This document shows, in pieces, positions 10,183 to 23,200 of a stretch of 64,000 nt of DNA. Where the stretch lies: NCBI GenBank assembly GCA_963402885.1, contig OY727095.1, positions 34,353,001 to 34,417,000 on the forward strand, written 5' to 3'. Position 1 is the stretch's first letter. Every line of letters starts with the position of its first letter. Below the pieces are notes generated by a model that searched no databases, was not told the DNA's origin, and was given only the letters and a program-made list of their open reading frames with translations. The position numbers and the translations under genes are program-made. This stretch comes from Antedon bifida (lineage: Eukaryota; Echinodermata; Crinoidea; Comatulida; Antedonidae).

Positions 10183-13100
10183 TTATTTTTTTAACTAGTT
10201 GTAAATACTTGAAAGAGAATTACTAAAATCAACAAGTTAGCTCAGATATTAATATTATGATAAACAACTTTTACATTTTTGTCATTTATTGAAAACATAA
10301 TTTAAAGTATTAAAGAGTTCTTCTACATGTGACATCCCCTTCAGGAGTAACTACATGGTATTCAAATTAAATATTTAAAAGGCATGACATTGGCTGTCAC
10401 CATCTCATCACTACACAATCTTCACAGATTGACCAGGCTTTTAAGGATTACATCCTGCCAATGCCTGTACCTTTGTGGCTCATCGGGGATCCTAGGCCTA
10501 GTAACTTGTTCTTCTGTGCATCTACTTACCAGGATTAATACCACTGAGAAGGCAGATTGTGCCTGTCAATAGATCAAGGCCTGCTGTACGCCTTGACTTA
10601 TAATTTTTTTTTTGGTAATTTCTAAATATCTGTCATATTATGTTTACTGTACCTAAATTAAACGTGACCTAGTATTAATATTTTCTGAAAGTTTATCTTC
10701 CAAATTATTATCCCCGCTTATATTCAAACAAATTGGTAGAGTAGATATTGATTTGTCATAATACAGTTAACTCATCCAATACTGGACTCTCTAAAAACTG
10801 GAAAATCTCCTAAAACTAAAAAATTCACTTTTACCATTAAAAACACATTCTGAATACAGACTTTTCAGACACATTAGGCCAGCCCAATGGAGAGTTGACT
10901 GTATTAATAAAGAATTGTAAATGTTACAAACTACAAAACCTGTAACTGGCATCAGTTCCTTGATCCTAGGCCGTAGTATTAAATGGTTTTATTTTTAACC
11001 AATCTTGGACTACCACTTTTATATATAATTATAAATCAGTTCTTTTTTAAATATGAAAAAGACAAAACGATGTCATTTAAAATTGGATGTAGTTTTTACT
11101 GCTGTATTTTTGTGAGTCATTATGTATTTTTGGTTTTTTTTTCTTACTAATAGCGGGTGAATGAGTACCAGGTGATGAGGGCTTTGAACTTGAAAGGCAA
11201 ACAGGTGCAAACAAAGTAAAGTACAAAATACCTGGTTGGCAAACATTGGTGTAAAGATACCTTACGAAACAATGGTAGAATAGACAGACTTACTAACAGG
11301 TACTGGTAAACAACTAAACGCTCATGGCAAAGTTTGATTTCTCTATAGAACGAGTAAAGAAATCGTAAAACAATAGAAAAAAAAGGGCCTGAATGTAAAC
11401 GCTGCTGGTGGTAAAACTATAAGATAACAGAGACTCACTCATGATCAATAAACATATTCCGATTTGAAAATGTCATTGTACATAATCAATGTTGCGCTTT
11501 CTAAGCTTATGAGACTCGCAATCCATCAAAACAAAGAATTCATTGTGGCTAAATGGTATTGTAAAATCCGTCATATTTCATGAACGAAATAAATCATATT
11601 AATTATTTTCTAATATTCTTTGTTATCAATTTTAATGAACACAAGGTATGAACCAAACCAGTAGCACATTCTTTGTTTTACTGTATTATTTTCAACAAAG
11701 GCGCGTTTAAAGGTTATCTATCAAATGTTTAATAGAGCATTAATGTCTCCAGAGACTATTGAAATGAATCCACTACGTTTAATTGATTAATAATGATGAT
11801 GTACATACGTATAGCAGCAGGTCTCTTGCGTCCTATATTCTGTTCAAACCAAACAGAATATAAAATACAGTACTAATATTCTCCTTCGTTTGCATGATTA
11901 AAGTACATGCTTAATAAGTTCCCACATTTTAAGTACAGTGGTTCAGTTTTCCGTATTCAAAAGTTACTGATATACATTCACCAGTCTTTCGTTGTTTTAA
12001 AAAAAGAGAATATAAACACAAAAAACGCGGTTTACGCCTTTCATAACAGTTGCCTTTTCTACTTGATAGATGTCTTTAAAAAAAATAGATAAAAAATAAC
12101 AATTAGAAAATAAAAAATTAACAAAACAATTTTTGAACAAATATTGTTAATCAATAATAAAGACGGCAAAAATGATATTGTTTTCATTTCGTAAATCAGG
12201 ACAGAAGGTCGGAAGGTCAATTAATTTCTTGTGCTCAGTAGGCTGGACAAAACATATGAAAATCAATATGATTTGTATAGCGACAAGTCCATTAGCAAAG
12301 TGAAGAATAAGCACAGTTATTAATGGTCTCTAGCTGAAAACATGCGACATGCCGAACAAAGAAATGTTACAAACAGATTCCACTTACAGATTATCAAAAA
12401 TTATCGTAAAATTTTCCTTCAAAACTATCAATTCAGTTAGTACAGTAAATAGTACGTTTGCAAATTTGATGTTATTGCTGTATTTATTTGTTTGTAAAAG
12501 ATTGTGGCATAATTGCCTATCCATATTATTAATTATAGATAGAAATAGCCTAACTATATCCGCTGTGCAAATAGTTAATAAAATATTAAATCAGCGCAAA
12601 ATAAGGAACAATTAAAAATCATCAATTTAAATATGTATGACACAATCTGCGTTGTATGCTATCAGAACCAATTCAAATTTTGCGATCTTGTAAATGAAAA
12701 ACAAACCTCAGCTATTTCTGTTGTGACCCTGACTAAACAGTTTCTCGCTATTCATAAAAATGGGTCAATTCGGAATACTGAAAAGGAATGAAAAATAGTT
12801 CTTACACAGATTATGAAGAATACTTACAACTATTGAATTTGCTGAACAACCTGAAGAAATTCTATGATTTTGTATTCTTAAAATCAAATGGAGTATGCAA
12901 TAGTTAATCAAGGCATTCAACCAAAAATACAGTCTATGCTTTCATTGTCACTAATTCCAAAATATGCAAATTAACAACGGAGTACAACACAACAAAACAC
13001 AACAATGTGAATGAATCAACCTTATAACAATTAACGACGACGACTTTGATACATTCATCTTTGTTTCTCATTCAAAAGATCCTTCACCCTAAAATGTGAA

Positions 13101-14446
13101 ATAAATTACTGAAATATCGCTATCGATGGTTAACAAGATAAACACTTGTCTGTTTTCTGGTTCATTTGTACTAAGTGTTAGTTTAAGTTATTTGAGTGGA
13201 ACTTGCCAGAAGAAATGTAGCATTTAACAAAGAAACACAGATACAAAATGTTTCATTCCTCCCAGTTAAAGCTTTCATTCTTTTGGATTTACTGTATAAT
13301 CGTCATAATTAAAGTTTAAATTAAAGTTAATATATATTCAAAAATATTAATTTTCATTGTTGTACTGTATGAAGTAAGTTCATTAATAGCAATCCACATT
13401 TTTTGTTTGCTTATTAAAAATGTAACAAATTAAACCAGACAACTTATTAATAAATGTCCTAGTTCTACACATTATTATTTTTTCAAGTGTTTTTTGTTTG
13501 TAAATTTGGTAAAGGATAAGTTGATGACAAATATTAATGGTATATCTCCCACTGACTTCTAAAGCCCATGATTAAGCCAGTAGCCAACAGCTGCTCACAG
13601 AATGTACATCATTAATACTTTGCGCAACAACTCCCCCCCATGGCGTCAAGAAACACTCACGACAACGACGTGCACAAGTATCTGTGTGCGTATATCATTC
13701 GGGAGACGGAATATTTTCCACTAATTATAACTGTCAGGTGAAATATTATATTTGATAATTCAACGGCAATGCAACAACCCTTGTTTAATTGAGAAAAAGA
13801 TGTATAAATCAACTTCTCGCATCTGCCGAATATGATTACAGATCTCTCCCATAATTACATCAACCTGTTGGTGTTTTGTGAATCTCTTTAAGAAATTGAA
13901 AACAGTTCTTACCGATTCTGAAATATAAAAGCTTTCCTAATATTCAATTAAATGATTTTATAATTAGTATGGTAATAAAAAGATTGGTTTATAAATAGTG
14001 TACATGTGGTAATGTATTGTTACTCAAACATTACTGTTGAATGATATATAATTATTTAATGACTAATAAATCAATTCATGGAATACTAAATCCTTACTTT
14101 CTTTTTCGTATCCCCTGCCGGGGTTTTTTGTTAGGTACAGAAACCAATTTAATTACTGCGTGGTATTTCAGCGGCCTTTCCACTGCAGTTGCTGACTTGG
14201 TTTAGGGCAATACATTCCTGATTACCAGACCCCACACTTTGATGTTGCCACATTACGGAAACATTTGTGGTTTAGTAACATTAACAACTGATAAACGTAT
14301 ACATTTCACTAAAGACGACAAAAGTTTCACCTTTTAAAATTCTTTCATTCATAAAAATAGAATTCACACAAAAATATATGGACTGCAATTAGAAAAATGC
14401 TTAATCAGACCATGTTTTGTTAGTTTGGTATACAACCATTATCCAA

Positions 14447-14573
14447 CTTAACCCATGTTGGTCCTCTTATATAAGCCCCCCATGCAACTTGACCAATTTT
14501 GGTCCTCTTTTATAAGCCCATCATGCAACTTGACCAATTTTGGTCCTCTTTTATAAGCCCACTTTGACCCAAT
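14447..14573. repeat. 41-bp tandem repeat, three copies
   Basis: The unit contains CAACTTGACCAATTTTGGTC and CTCTTTTATAAGCCC. GGTCCTCT starts at 14460, 14501 and 14542, giving a 41-bp period. The last two copies are nearly identical, so the expansion is recent. It is intronic in FGFR and has no coding meaning. Confidence 0.8.
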
Positions 14574-15653
14574 TTTCAAAAGTAATGATTGAATTTTCTT
14601 GTGGGCAATTAACTGTAAGATAATTTCTAAAAAGTATATGCAGCAATTACTAATATAATCTACGTTGGGTAGTGTAGTGAAACTGAGCCAATCGTAACCT
14701 AGTTTAGAGCGTTTACTTTGAACCGAACACTTTCAAAACATCACACTCATTTTTATATTGAATCTTGCGTAAATAAGTAAGTGAAACACGAACCATGTGC
14801 GGGAAATCATTTGCCGATTTATTTTCATCAAAATGAACAAACTTACGAGATTTAGTTGAAGCTAAATGGACATCACATGGACAGACTCCCATTATTTATG
14901 TAAACAATCAAATAACTGTTATATTTTATTTTAACTGCCTTACAAATTAATTTACAGGAAATTCATCTATTGAACTTTGTATTAAATATAATACATAGAT
15001 TAAATGCTTTGAGGGCTTGAATTGTTTGCATTATAGACTTATTATAAGATCCTTCTCAACTCGCTGAAAGGTATTTTTATTATTGTAAAATGTAATATTA
15101 AAGGAATTCAGCAGAATTATATGATCAAACTGCTTTGTTTGTTGGTGTAAATACACTAAAGGTCTTTTTTAAAGCTATGAGGACTGTATATACAGTATAT
15201 TCAATTTTTTTTCCACAATGAATGTACTCAAAATATGCAGGTATGTTTACTTTATACAAGAGAAGAACCATATCATAAAAGTAATATTCTTAAAATGGTC
15301 GTATTTTTACAAAGTACATTCTAAAGATTCCAAGACATGTTTTATATGAATTAATTTCAATAATTAGTTTTAATATTAACTTTATTTAAACTTGTATTAT
15401 GGAATTAATATTGTAATATTTATAACATTCAGTTCTATATTTACTACCCATAATTCTTGTGAAACATTAATAACATTGGTCACATGTTGTAAATCTAATG
15501 TGATAAGTTATCTTTATGTCATAGATAATCACAAAGTCGAACAATGTACTTTGTTTTTAAAAAAACTAATGTCATTGAAAGAAGATCTTCTTGATATAGA
15601 AATGCACTGTGTTGTAGTAAACAGATAAAAGAATGTTATTTGAATCAACTCAC

Positions 15654-15842
15654 CTGTGGCAATAATTGATTCCTCTGCTACATTAGACAATAATAGTCCA
15701 CTTAATATGCAGTAGAACAACGCTGCAGTACAGCATTTAGTCTGCTTACTCTTCATTGCTAATATGTTCCTACTTCATTACTGGAGAAATTATAACTGGC
15801 TAATTTCACCTTCCCCTTACATCAGAGTAGGAACCCTTATTC
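15654..15842 (-). CDS. FGFR: FGFR first coding exon: 5'UTR end and signal peptide
   Basis: The exon follows a strong acceptor (TTTTTTCTTCTAG after a pyrimidine tract) at 15843-15844 and ends at CACAG|GTGAGT. The start codon is at 15754-15756, so 103 bases are coding: 34 codons plus one base (phase 1). The product begins MKSKQTKCCTAALFYCILSG and continues LLLSNVAEESIIAT. This is a classic secretory signal: a basic N-terminus, a hydrophobic core of about 14 residues, and a likely cleavage site after SNVA. Vertebrate FGFR signal exons also end in phase 1. The acceptor upstream shows that at least one more noncoding exon exists further 5' (higher coordinates); I could not place it. Assignment to FGFR rests on strand, phase and position, since signal peptides are not conserved. 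Confidence 0.75.
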
Positions 15843-18800
15843 CTAGAAGAAAAAACACACAATGGGAATTAGCCCAGAAAGAACAATAGACTGAAATCAG
15901 GTTGCTTTGTTTTGAGAACAATAGAGTGCCGTAAACAGACAAATCAAGGAGCATTGTGCATGTTCCCTTTAGAATGACATGTACTGGAATACCTGACCAA
16001 GTACATGTACCTACCCATGTCAGGTGTTACAATGACACTGTCAATCATACCTTACTCTATACAGGGTGAATTTGAAGTGTTATCAATAGTCAATATCATT
16101 TTGAATAATGTTTAGCTTGTGATCACTATACCATATCATCTACAAATAGGTTAAGTTTATATTCTAAACCAACAACTACACATATTAAATTAGGCAATTA
16201 AAACTTCTTTTTAAAGCAAATTCTTTAAATATGTAGCGACTAAATTGATCTAGTAAATTACAAAAAGCATTCAAGCAGAAATATAAAAGATAAGAGGACA
16301 AAAATGTGTATTTAATCCTCAATGGTGCTATGTACAGTACAGCAAATTGCATTCCTAGATTTGATTTTCAATTATTGAAAGAATCCAAGACTATAACTGA
16401 TATTTTATGTAGAATAGAGAATAAAAATAACCATGTAATTATCGTGATTCAAGGACAACAATTGTTGGTTAATAATAAAAATTGAAATTCATACAAAAAT
16501 CACTCAATTCCAAGTTATTGATTTGAAACTTTAGTTCAATACCAATGTTATGCTATTTGGATTTTAGGACAAACAAAAAGAAAAGATTTGATGTGGGACT
16601 CGACTATTAGTAGTTTAGTCTAAAGTTCAGAATGATTATCTAGGAATGATATACAGTATGATTGATTATATTAATAAATAATATGGAATTTGAATAGAAA
16701 ACTTGGTTGATGAATATAGTAACAAGGGAATTTAGCCCCAAACTACAATTTATGGGGATGATTTTTTCCTAGTTTCTTCATCTGGTATTACGCTTTTAGG
16801 GTACAGTTTTTGTTCATTGGGTCATAACTCCAAATACAGTTCAAGAGAGGGTCAAGGTAAGCAGCAACCTCTACACCTGAAATTACCAATGTATTATATT
16901 GCCTTTACAATGACCAGCTAATGCACCTGCTACCAGAATACTACTGTATTCAAATCTTATTAGTTGTTTGTAGCTAGAAAAACACTTTTAATCATCATTG
17001 TATAAATTTTAGTCAGGTACAGCAGGATACGTACAGTAGATTGTGCTTGGTAACGCCAACCTATAAGTTTTTTAATTTGTTAAAACAAAAATAAAAAAAT
17101 ATATGAAAAAATTGTTGTTTTTTTTTGACAGAACTGGTAAATAGTATAAATATAACAATTCCATAATGTAAATAATACAAATATATTTTGCCATTGTAAA
17201 ATTCTTTTAGACGGAACAAAATCACACAAATCAATTACAATTAAGTTTGAGTCTTCAGTAGAGACCAAGTGAAACATACTCTTCATTGGAATGTACCAAA
17301 TAGCTGCCATCAACTGACCTCATTTTTAACGACTAAATAAGCTTTTACAGCTTTTTAAAAGCATTTTTACACTTCCAAAAATCAAATTCTTTTCTAATAC
17401 AAAATTGAATTATCAGTAAAAACTAATGTGATCAAACTAGCCTTCCATAAATCAGTATATAATTCTTTAAATGATACTTAAATCATATTTTCACTTGTAG
17501 GCGAAATATAATATATTAATATTTCAAGATCAAATGACTGAATCGTTAATTCTCGCGTTTTCTCGCTTGTCTGCGCACATGTTTTCTTATCCAGATGGCT
17601 TCTAGTGTATCGTTCTTGATACATCATATCACATGCATACCTCAGGTCTTATGACAGAAGGAGGAAGATGAACTTAACATAATACAAAGACTTGTTGTTG
17701 CATTACAATTACACTTGAGGCGTAGACGTTGATACATTTAAATATTATCAATATTGATTTTACAATTTACAAAAAATGTAATTTATTCAATTTTTATAGG
17801 GGTTTTATAGAGTTATTTTATTGATTGAATTATTATAGACATTGACAAACATTTGTTTTTTTTTTAAAAGGAATTCCAAATTGAATATTTCTTTAAACCT
17901 TCCTTAACAGTCACTTGGCAAATAGCTTACGTGACACATGGTGGCAGGGTTTTGGAGCAAACATCATGATGCGTACGTACATGATTTGTTGCTTGTACGT
18001 ACATATTTTCTCCCAAACCCTTTGTATCATGCATTGTGCAATAACATTCCTCGCGAAATAAAGCTATTTTCGATAAACCTTATGAGAAAATAGTTGGCAA
18101 AGATTTCACAGACATTCATTTTTAGAAAAATTAAGAATTTCTTTTATTATCATTTCCTTATCTAAAAAGCTTTCACGAAAAATTGCTCTTATGAATTCCT
18201 GTTTTAACCAACTCTACTATATTCAATAATCCACATAATTCCCACTAACCACTTAGCAATACAATAACTGACAATACGATCACAATAACGTCTTTCATTT
18301 ACTGCATATCCATTGTAAAAGTTAAAAATATGACATGTTACTATTAGTTACTATGTGTATGTGTCTAGTTGGGCTAGCAACACTTGAAATGCAGTTATTT
18401 TAAATACATTATTCAGGGAAAAATTCATTTTAAAATTTTGTTTAGCAATATTGCTAATCAAACTGATTTTTGAGTCAAGAAACATAGTTTTGTATTGTAT
18501 TTTTTGCTACACAATTTTGTTTTGTTTTGTATAGCTTTTTGCTATGCCACACTGGCGAAATTATTCCCTGAAAATACATTACTTTAACATTTTACAGTAT
18601 TGGCTTAAAATCAATCAATACCATATAGGAACACAGCTAATGTACATACATTTTAGCGTAAAAAGACATGTTCAAATCTGTTCAATAAAGTCAAAATCAA
18701 ATGTGTGCAACCCAATGATTACATTCAAATTTGGGTGTGGTCAATTATCGCCTGAACACCCTTTGTCTCAGACTTCCTGATTGGTCACAATAGTGTAGAC

Positions 18801-18999
18801 AGTTATTATAATTGACACACACTAATTAAGTGTACAGTATACTAAATTAAAGACATCAATCAGAACAAAGTAATATGCTTGCTACTTTAATATTTTGTGC
18901 AAGATAACATTAAGGTTGCTAGTCTGTGGATTTTACATGATGCCAGTCAAAGAATTGTATAAAAATATTACAATTTGTGACAATCTTAGACACCACTCC
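15843..18999. other. Noncoding stretch upstream of the FGFR start exon
   Basis: This is probably intron between the FGFR 5'UTR exons. It is AT-rich. I saw no exon, tRNA or long repeat. A short palindrome built from GTACGTACAT words lies near 17970-18005. Confidence 0.5.
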
Positions 19000-19005
19000 C
19001 TCTAT

Positions 19006-20312
19006 CAGGGCATCATTTATAAGGAGCGCCTGCGCGACCGCGCTCCTCCGCGCTCCTCAACAGGCTTCGAGGAGAGCAATTTATCGCGCTCCTTAATTTT
19101 CAAAATAGAGCCTAGCTTTTGACAGTGTTGATTTTTCTGTCAAGAAGCCTAAAAACACGTGGATTTTTAAAAGTTAAAACCAATCTAGGCCTAGGCTAAT
19201 AATATATAAGCTAAGTTATAAAGCTACAAGCCTAATGGCAGTCCCTCGTTTTTAAGGATCGCGAGCGCGATCGCAATCAACAACCTTCGAAAAGGAGAGC
19301 AATTCATCGCGCTCCATCTCACAGTGCGAGGTACCAACAAAGGGGATTCCCCTGCCTGCGCGCATTATTCAAGGGCGAGTTTACTTCATCGCCTCATAGT
19401 GCAACCAGTACGGTGTCATAGAAACACCTCCTTTACAGGAAGATCATGTCCCAACCAATACTTTTTCCCTTTATGTTTTTATGGAACGAGTTAATAAAAT
19501 ATATTTAATTTTAAAAGGAAACATTAATATAGGAGGCCTAAATATAATGTTTATTATTTAAAAAAGCTTAGCTGCTGGTTGCTTTAATTATGTCATTTTG
19601 AAGATGGATTATTTCTTCGAAAGTTCTAACCAATTTTGGTCACTCAAATCCTCCTCAAAACACGTGCTGATGTGTGACGTCAGCATCTTCTAGAAGCTCT
19701 CTCAGCCCTCCCCTATTGTGCGTGCGCCCATGTGTGACACATGTAAACACGATCAAATATCTTTCTTAATTATTTTAAAATGACACTTTGTAACTTATTA
19801 TCAATATTTTAATGGCTGTTGCATGTTAGAATTGTATAATTTATGAATTGCAGGTAAATACTTTTCAGGTTTTCTGTCTGATTTCTAGGCCAACAAGCTA
19901 GGCTAGAAAAGCTAGGCTAAAGGCATATAGTTGGCCAGGACAGGATTCTCCAGGCTCCTGAAACCCAATCTACCCAGGCAGGCCATAAAAAAAAAATTGG
20001 CTTGAGTTTTTTGTACTGTAGAATAATACGATCCCCACGGAAAATATTGTGTGTAAAGGTGGGTGTGGGGAATTTTGTTGGCTGCCCGGCGGGGGGGGGG
20101 GGGGGGGGGGTTATCCCCTGTCGGGCAAAAAAATGTGTACAAAAAATTAATAAGGGCCAGCCATTTTTAATAAGGGCGACCATCCTTCAACTTCAACATA
20201 AATATTTGAGGAGAGCGATTTAAAATTTTTGCAAGGAGAGCGAATTGCTCTCCTCGGTGATTTGAGGAGAGCGATTTGTTGCTCTCCTGGGTTTTGCATA
20301 CGTGATGCCCTG
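19006..20312. mobile_element. 1.3 kb DNA transposon with palindromic subterminal repeats
   Basis: The ends are inverted repeats, CAGGGCATCA at 19006 and TGATGCCCTG at 20303. They are flanked on both sides by CTCTAT (19000-19005 and 20313-20318), a 6-bp direct repeat that looks like the target duplication. Near both ends lie several copies of GGAGAGCAATT or GGAGAGCGATT, many followed by an inverted GCTCTCC or CGCGCTCC so that each pair can form a hairpin (about 19070, 19295, 20210, 20232 and 20262). A CAGGG end plus many subterminal repeats resembles hAT elements, though hATs make 8-bp duplications. There is no transposase frame. It contains a 20-base G run at 20091-20110 and a CRE (TGACGTCA) at 19675. 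Confidence 0.75.
20091..20110 (+). repeat. Homopolymer run of 20 G
   Basis: An uninterrupted G run lies within the transposon at 19006-20312. Its true length is uncertain in any assembly. It creates artificial proline/glycine-rich frames on both strands. Confidence 0.95.
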
Positions 20313-20318
20313 CTCTAT

Positions 20319-22088
20319 GATGCTTATGGTGCCAATCTCTGTCGTCAATTATAAATAATTTTCTTATTGTTTAAATGATTGCATGGAAAAGGTTAATGTA
20401 GTGGACACTTAAACTTAAGTATTTTCTTATACTGAAATTTAATTCTAGTTTTCAATCACAGAATGATATTTTTAATTCATCAAATGTATCACTAATTTTA
20501 AACGCTTCCACCCAACACTAAGAAGCCTAATACTGTATCATCCAAAAAGAAATTTTAAAATCCAGTTTCTATTTTTGTAAATTCTGTTCTTTAGCAGTTT
20601 TATTGTAGACGATAATAAAGTAAAATGTAAGGATATAAAGCTAATTTATAAGTTATGTTTATTTTGAGATACTAAGAACTTGTTTGGATAAAAACAAACC
20701 AATCAAGAATAACAACAATCATTAGTAATATGTTATTTTTGTTTCAATTCGAAATTTTCTTCCTGTAAAACCAATTACAAAACTACTAAATATACATTTT
20801 TTCGCTTTCTTCATCAAAAGTAGATAAAACATTAAACAATTGTTTTATTTTCCAAGAAAATGCCTTGTCATTTTGAACAAAAGCTCATTGATATTAAGTC
20901 AAGTGATAAAATCATCTTCAATTTAATTGACAATAATAAATTATTTGAAGGTCACGGACACAAGTCAAATCAAACAAAATTAAGATGCAATATGAAAGTC
21001 TAAACAAGTTCTAGAAACAAATGCTGGGTGTATTTATTAGCTAAAAAGTATAACAACAATGGGTTATTTAATTCCGTTTTAACACCAAACCACACCCAAA
21101 ATCATCATCATCTTAAATGCTAATCGTTGTCGGACATGTTCCCCACCCTGTACGTTTTTTAGCCAGCAAGTGTCTACCTAAAAATACCTAAAATGAATGA
21201 CCAGAAATCGCAAGCAACAATATACCGGTCAATTCCTTATTTGTAGTAGAAATTTATAATATTTTGAAAACAAAATAAAAATATGGTACTGATTAAAGTG
21301 AAATAGAATATTTGTTTGTGTTATATGGTTATTTCCATTTTAAGGTAGATTATTTTGTATCAAATACTTTTGAGAATTATCTATGCTATCAATCACATGT
21401 TTGTGAATCAGATATAATATAACTTTGTTTATTGGTATTCCACACTCACAATATTCACAACTAAACAATTTATACTTACTATAATACAATCCAGCTATCA
21501 AGGCAAAAGAGTTTTAACCAAAGTTGGAAACTATATGCAAGTTATATTCCACAAATATAGAGTCTCAATAGAAAGGTTCTTGTAAATATTCAATCTGTTC
21601 TCTAGTCAGAAATATACTTTCGTCACCAATCAGTTTAGATATCCTGAGATCCTTACATAGTTAAACCATACAAAATTCTCAACATTAAGTTACCAATATT
21701 TTCAATTGTACTTGGTTGCCAGGAGTGCTGTGATTGTACACAAAAACCAGTAACAAAAACAGCAGGTCTAAGTTACTGTAAAATCCAAAAGTATCAAAAT
21801 ACGGCGTTGATACTGCTGTGCAAGTACACCAAGCCAACGGTAGTAATATCCTGGTTTATTCTTATACACGTCCTACACAATACAACATTGCCTGATCACT
21901 GAGGGGTAATGGCCTACTGTATAATGTACATGATTGGTTCTGAATAAAGACCTGAAATCACTTCACACACTACCACTGTAATATAAGTGTTCACAAAAGC
22001 TTTTCATTGGTCAACTGGTTGTGATGTCATAAGCTCATGTCCTATATCAGATTTCAAGAGAACAGTAAAGTAGAACTAAATTGAATAC
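20319..22088. other. AT-rich noncoding stretch
   Basis: No exon, RNA gene or clear repeat was recognised between the 1.3 kb transposon and the foldback element. Confidence 0.5.
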
Positions 22089-22090
22089 TA

Positions 22091-22985
22091 GAGCAGGAGC
22101 CCAGAGGGGTCAACCTAGCTGGAAAGTTAACCAATTTCTATGCATGTGGCAATTATCTACGTACATATCAATGTATGGAAATGACAGTCTGGCGCGTTTC
22201 TTTTGGTGGGTGTGGCTAGGAAGGACATTGTAAAGGGTCAAAAAAATGAGCTAGATCAGCTGAAAAGTTAACCCCGTGAAATATTTTGCAAATTGTTTGA
22301 CATAGAGTGAAATATAAGGAATGGCCATTGCCAGACGATTTTAGTGGTGGGAGGTGCCTGCCAGACCCCCATTTCTGGGGGGCCAAAAATGAGCTAGATC
22401 AGCTTAAAAGTTAACCCTCTGAAACTGGTGGGAAAATGTTCAATAAACTCATACTTATCATGAATGACCCTTGCCAGGCATTTTCAGTGGTGGATTGTGA
22501 CCGCCAGACCCCGTCAAACACCCCAACCCAAAAAATTGAGCTAGATCAGCTGAAAAGTTAACCCCGTGAAATATTTTGCAAATTGTTTGACATAGAGTGA
22601 AATATAATGAATGAACATTTCCAGACGATTTTAGTGGTGGGGGTGCCTGCCAGACCCCCATTTCTGGAGGGCCAAAAATGAGCTAGATCAGCTTAAAAGT
22701 TAACCCTCTAAAACTGGTGGGAAAATGTTCAATGTACTCATAACTATTATGAATGACCATTGCCAGACATTTTCAGTGGTGGATTGTGCCTGCCAGACCC
22801 CGTCAAACACCCCCACTCCCAAAAATGAGCTAGATCAGCTGAAAAGCTAACCTTTTAAAACATGCTGTAAAATGTTCAGCATGATCCCTAGTATAATAAA
22901 TGACCATTGCTAGACATTTAAAGTGGTGGGTTGTGTCCGCCAGACACCCATTAAACAGCATGAATGACTAAAATGAGAACTACAT
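22091..22985 (+). repeat. Left arm of the foldback transposon (about five units)
   Basis: The core word around GAGCTAGATCAGCT occurs at about 22247, 22388, 22535, 22678 and 22826, spaced 141-148 bp. Alternate units differ in the following word (CTGAAAAG versus CTTAAAAG) and in the text between them, so the real period is a dimer of about 290 bp. The innermost unit is the most diverged. Confidence 0.85.
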
Positions 22986-23200
22986 CAAATATCCCAACAC
23001 CCGACATTTTAGCATATGATACTTTATATAGTACCTTATTCTATCTACAGTAGTTTTCACTAGTTACAACAAAAAGCAGTCTTATTTAATAAGCTATGAC
23101 TTTTCTGCACAAATTATTTTAAATTAATCCATATGTTCCTCTTCTGAATCAGAGTCTTCACTCCATGCATCGCCATAAGAATCACTTGATTCTTCGATCT

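Larger units (their letters stand above)
1835..15653 (-). other. FGFR first coding intron (13.8 kb), no Ig1 exon seen
   Basis: The donor is CACAG|GTGAGT and the acceptor TTCTTTTAG. I searched the minus strand by eye for the D-x-G-x-Y-x-C signature expected of a phase 1-1 Ig1 exon and found none; a divergent exon could be missed. Besides the TTAA-flanked element at 3151-4767 and short tandem arrays near 10.05 and 14.45 kb, the sequence is AT-rich and unremarkable. Minus-strand frames near 5.3, 5.9 and 7.2 kb have no homology I recognise. Confidence 0.6.
1..15842 (-). other. FGFR: FGFR gene, 5' part (span of recognised exons and introns)
   Basis: This is the span of the receptor tyrosine kinase gene whose exons are listed separately. 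Reading on the minus strand, exons lie at 15842-15654, 1834-1781, 1175-1009 and 379-259, with introns of 13,819, 605 and 629 bp. Junction phases are 1, 1 and 0, and the last exon leaves in phase 1 toward the unseen Ig3 exons. Joining the exons gives a signal peptide, a linker and one Ig domain whose second half is very close to FGFR Ig2. FGFRs are known to bind FGF plus heparan sulphate through Ig2 and Ig3 and to signal through a cytoplasmic kinase; those later parts lie beyond position 1. The promoter and any further 5'UTR exons were not identified. Confidence 0.82.

Noticed and set aside
19912-20223. Overlapping frames with Pro or Gly runs on both strands
   Set aside because: They depend on the 20-base G run and a noncoding transposon.
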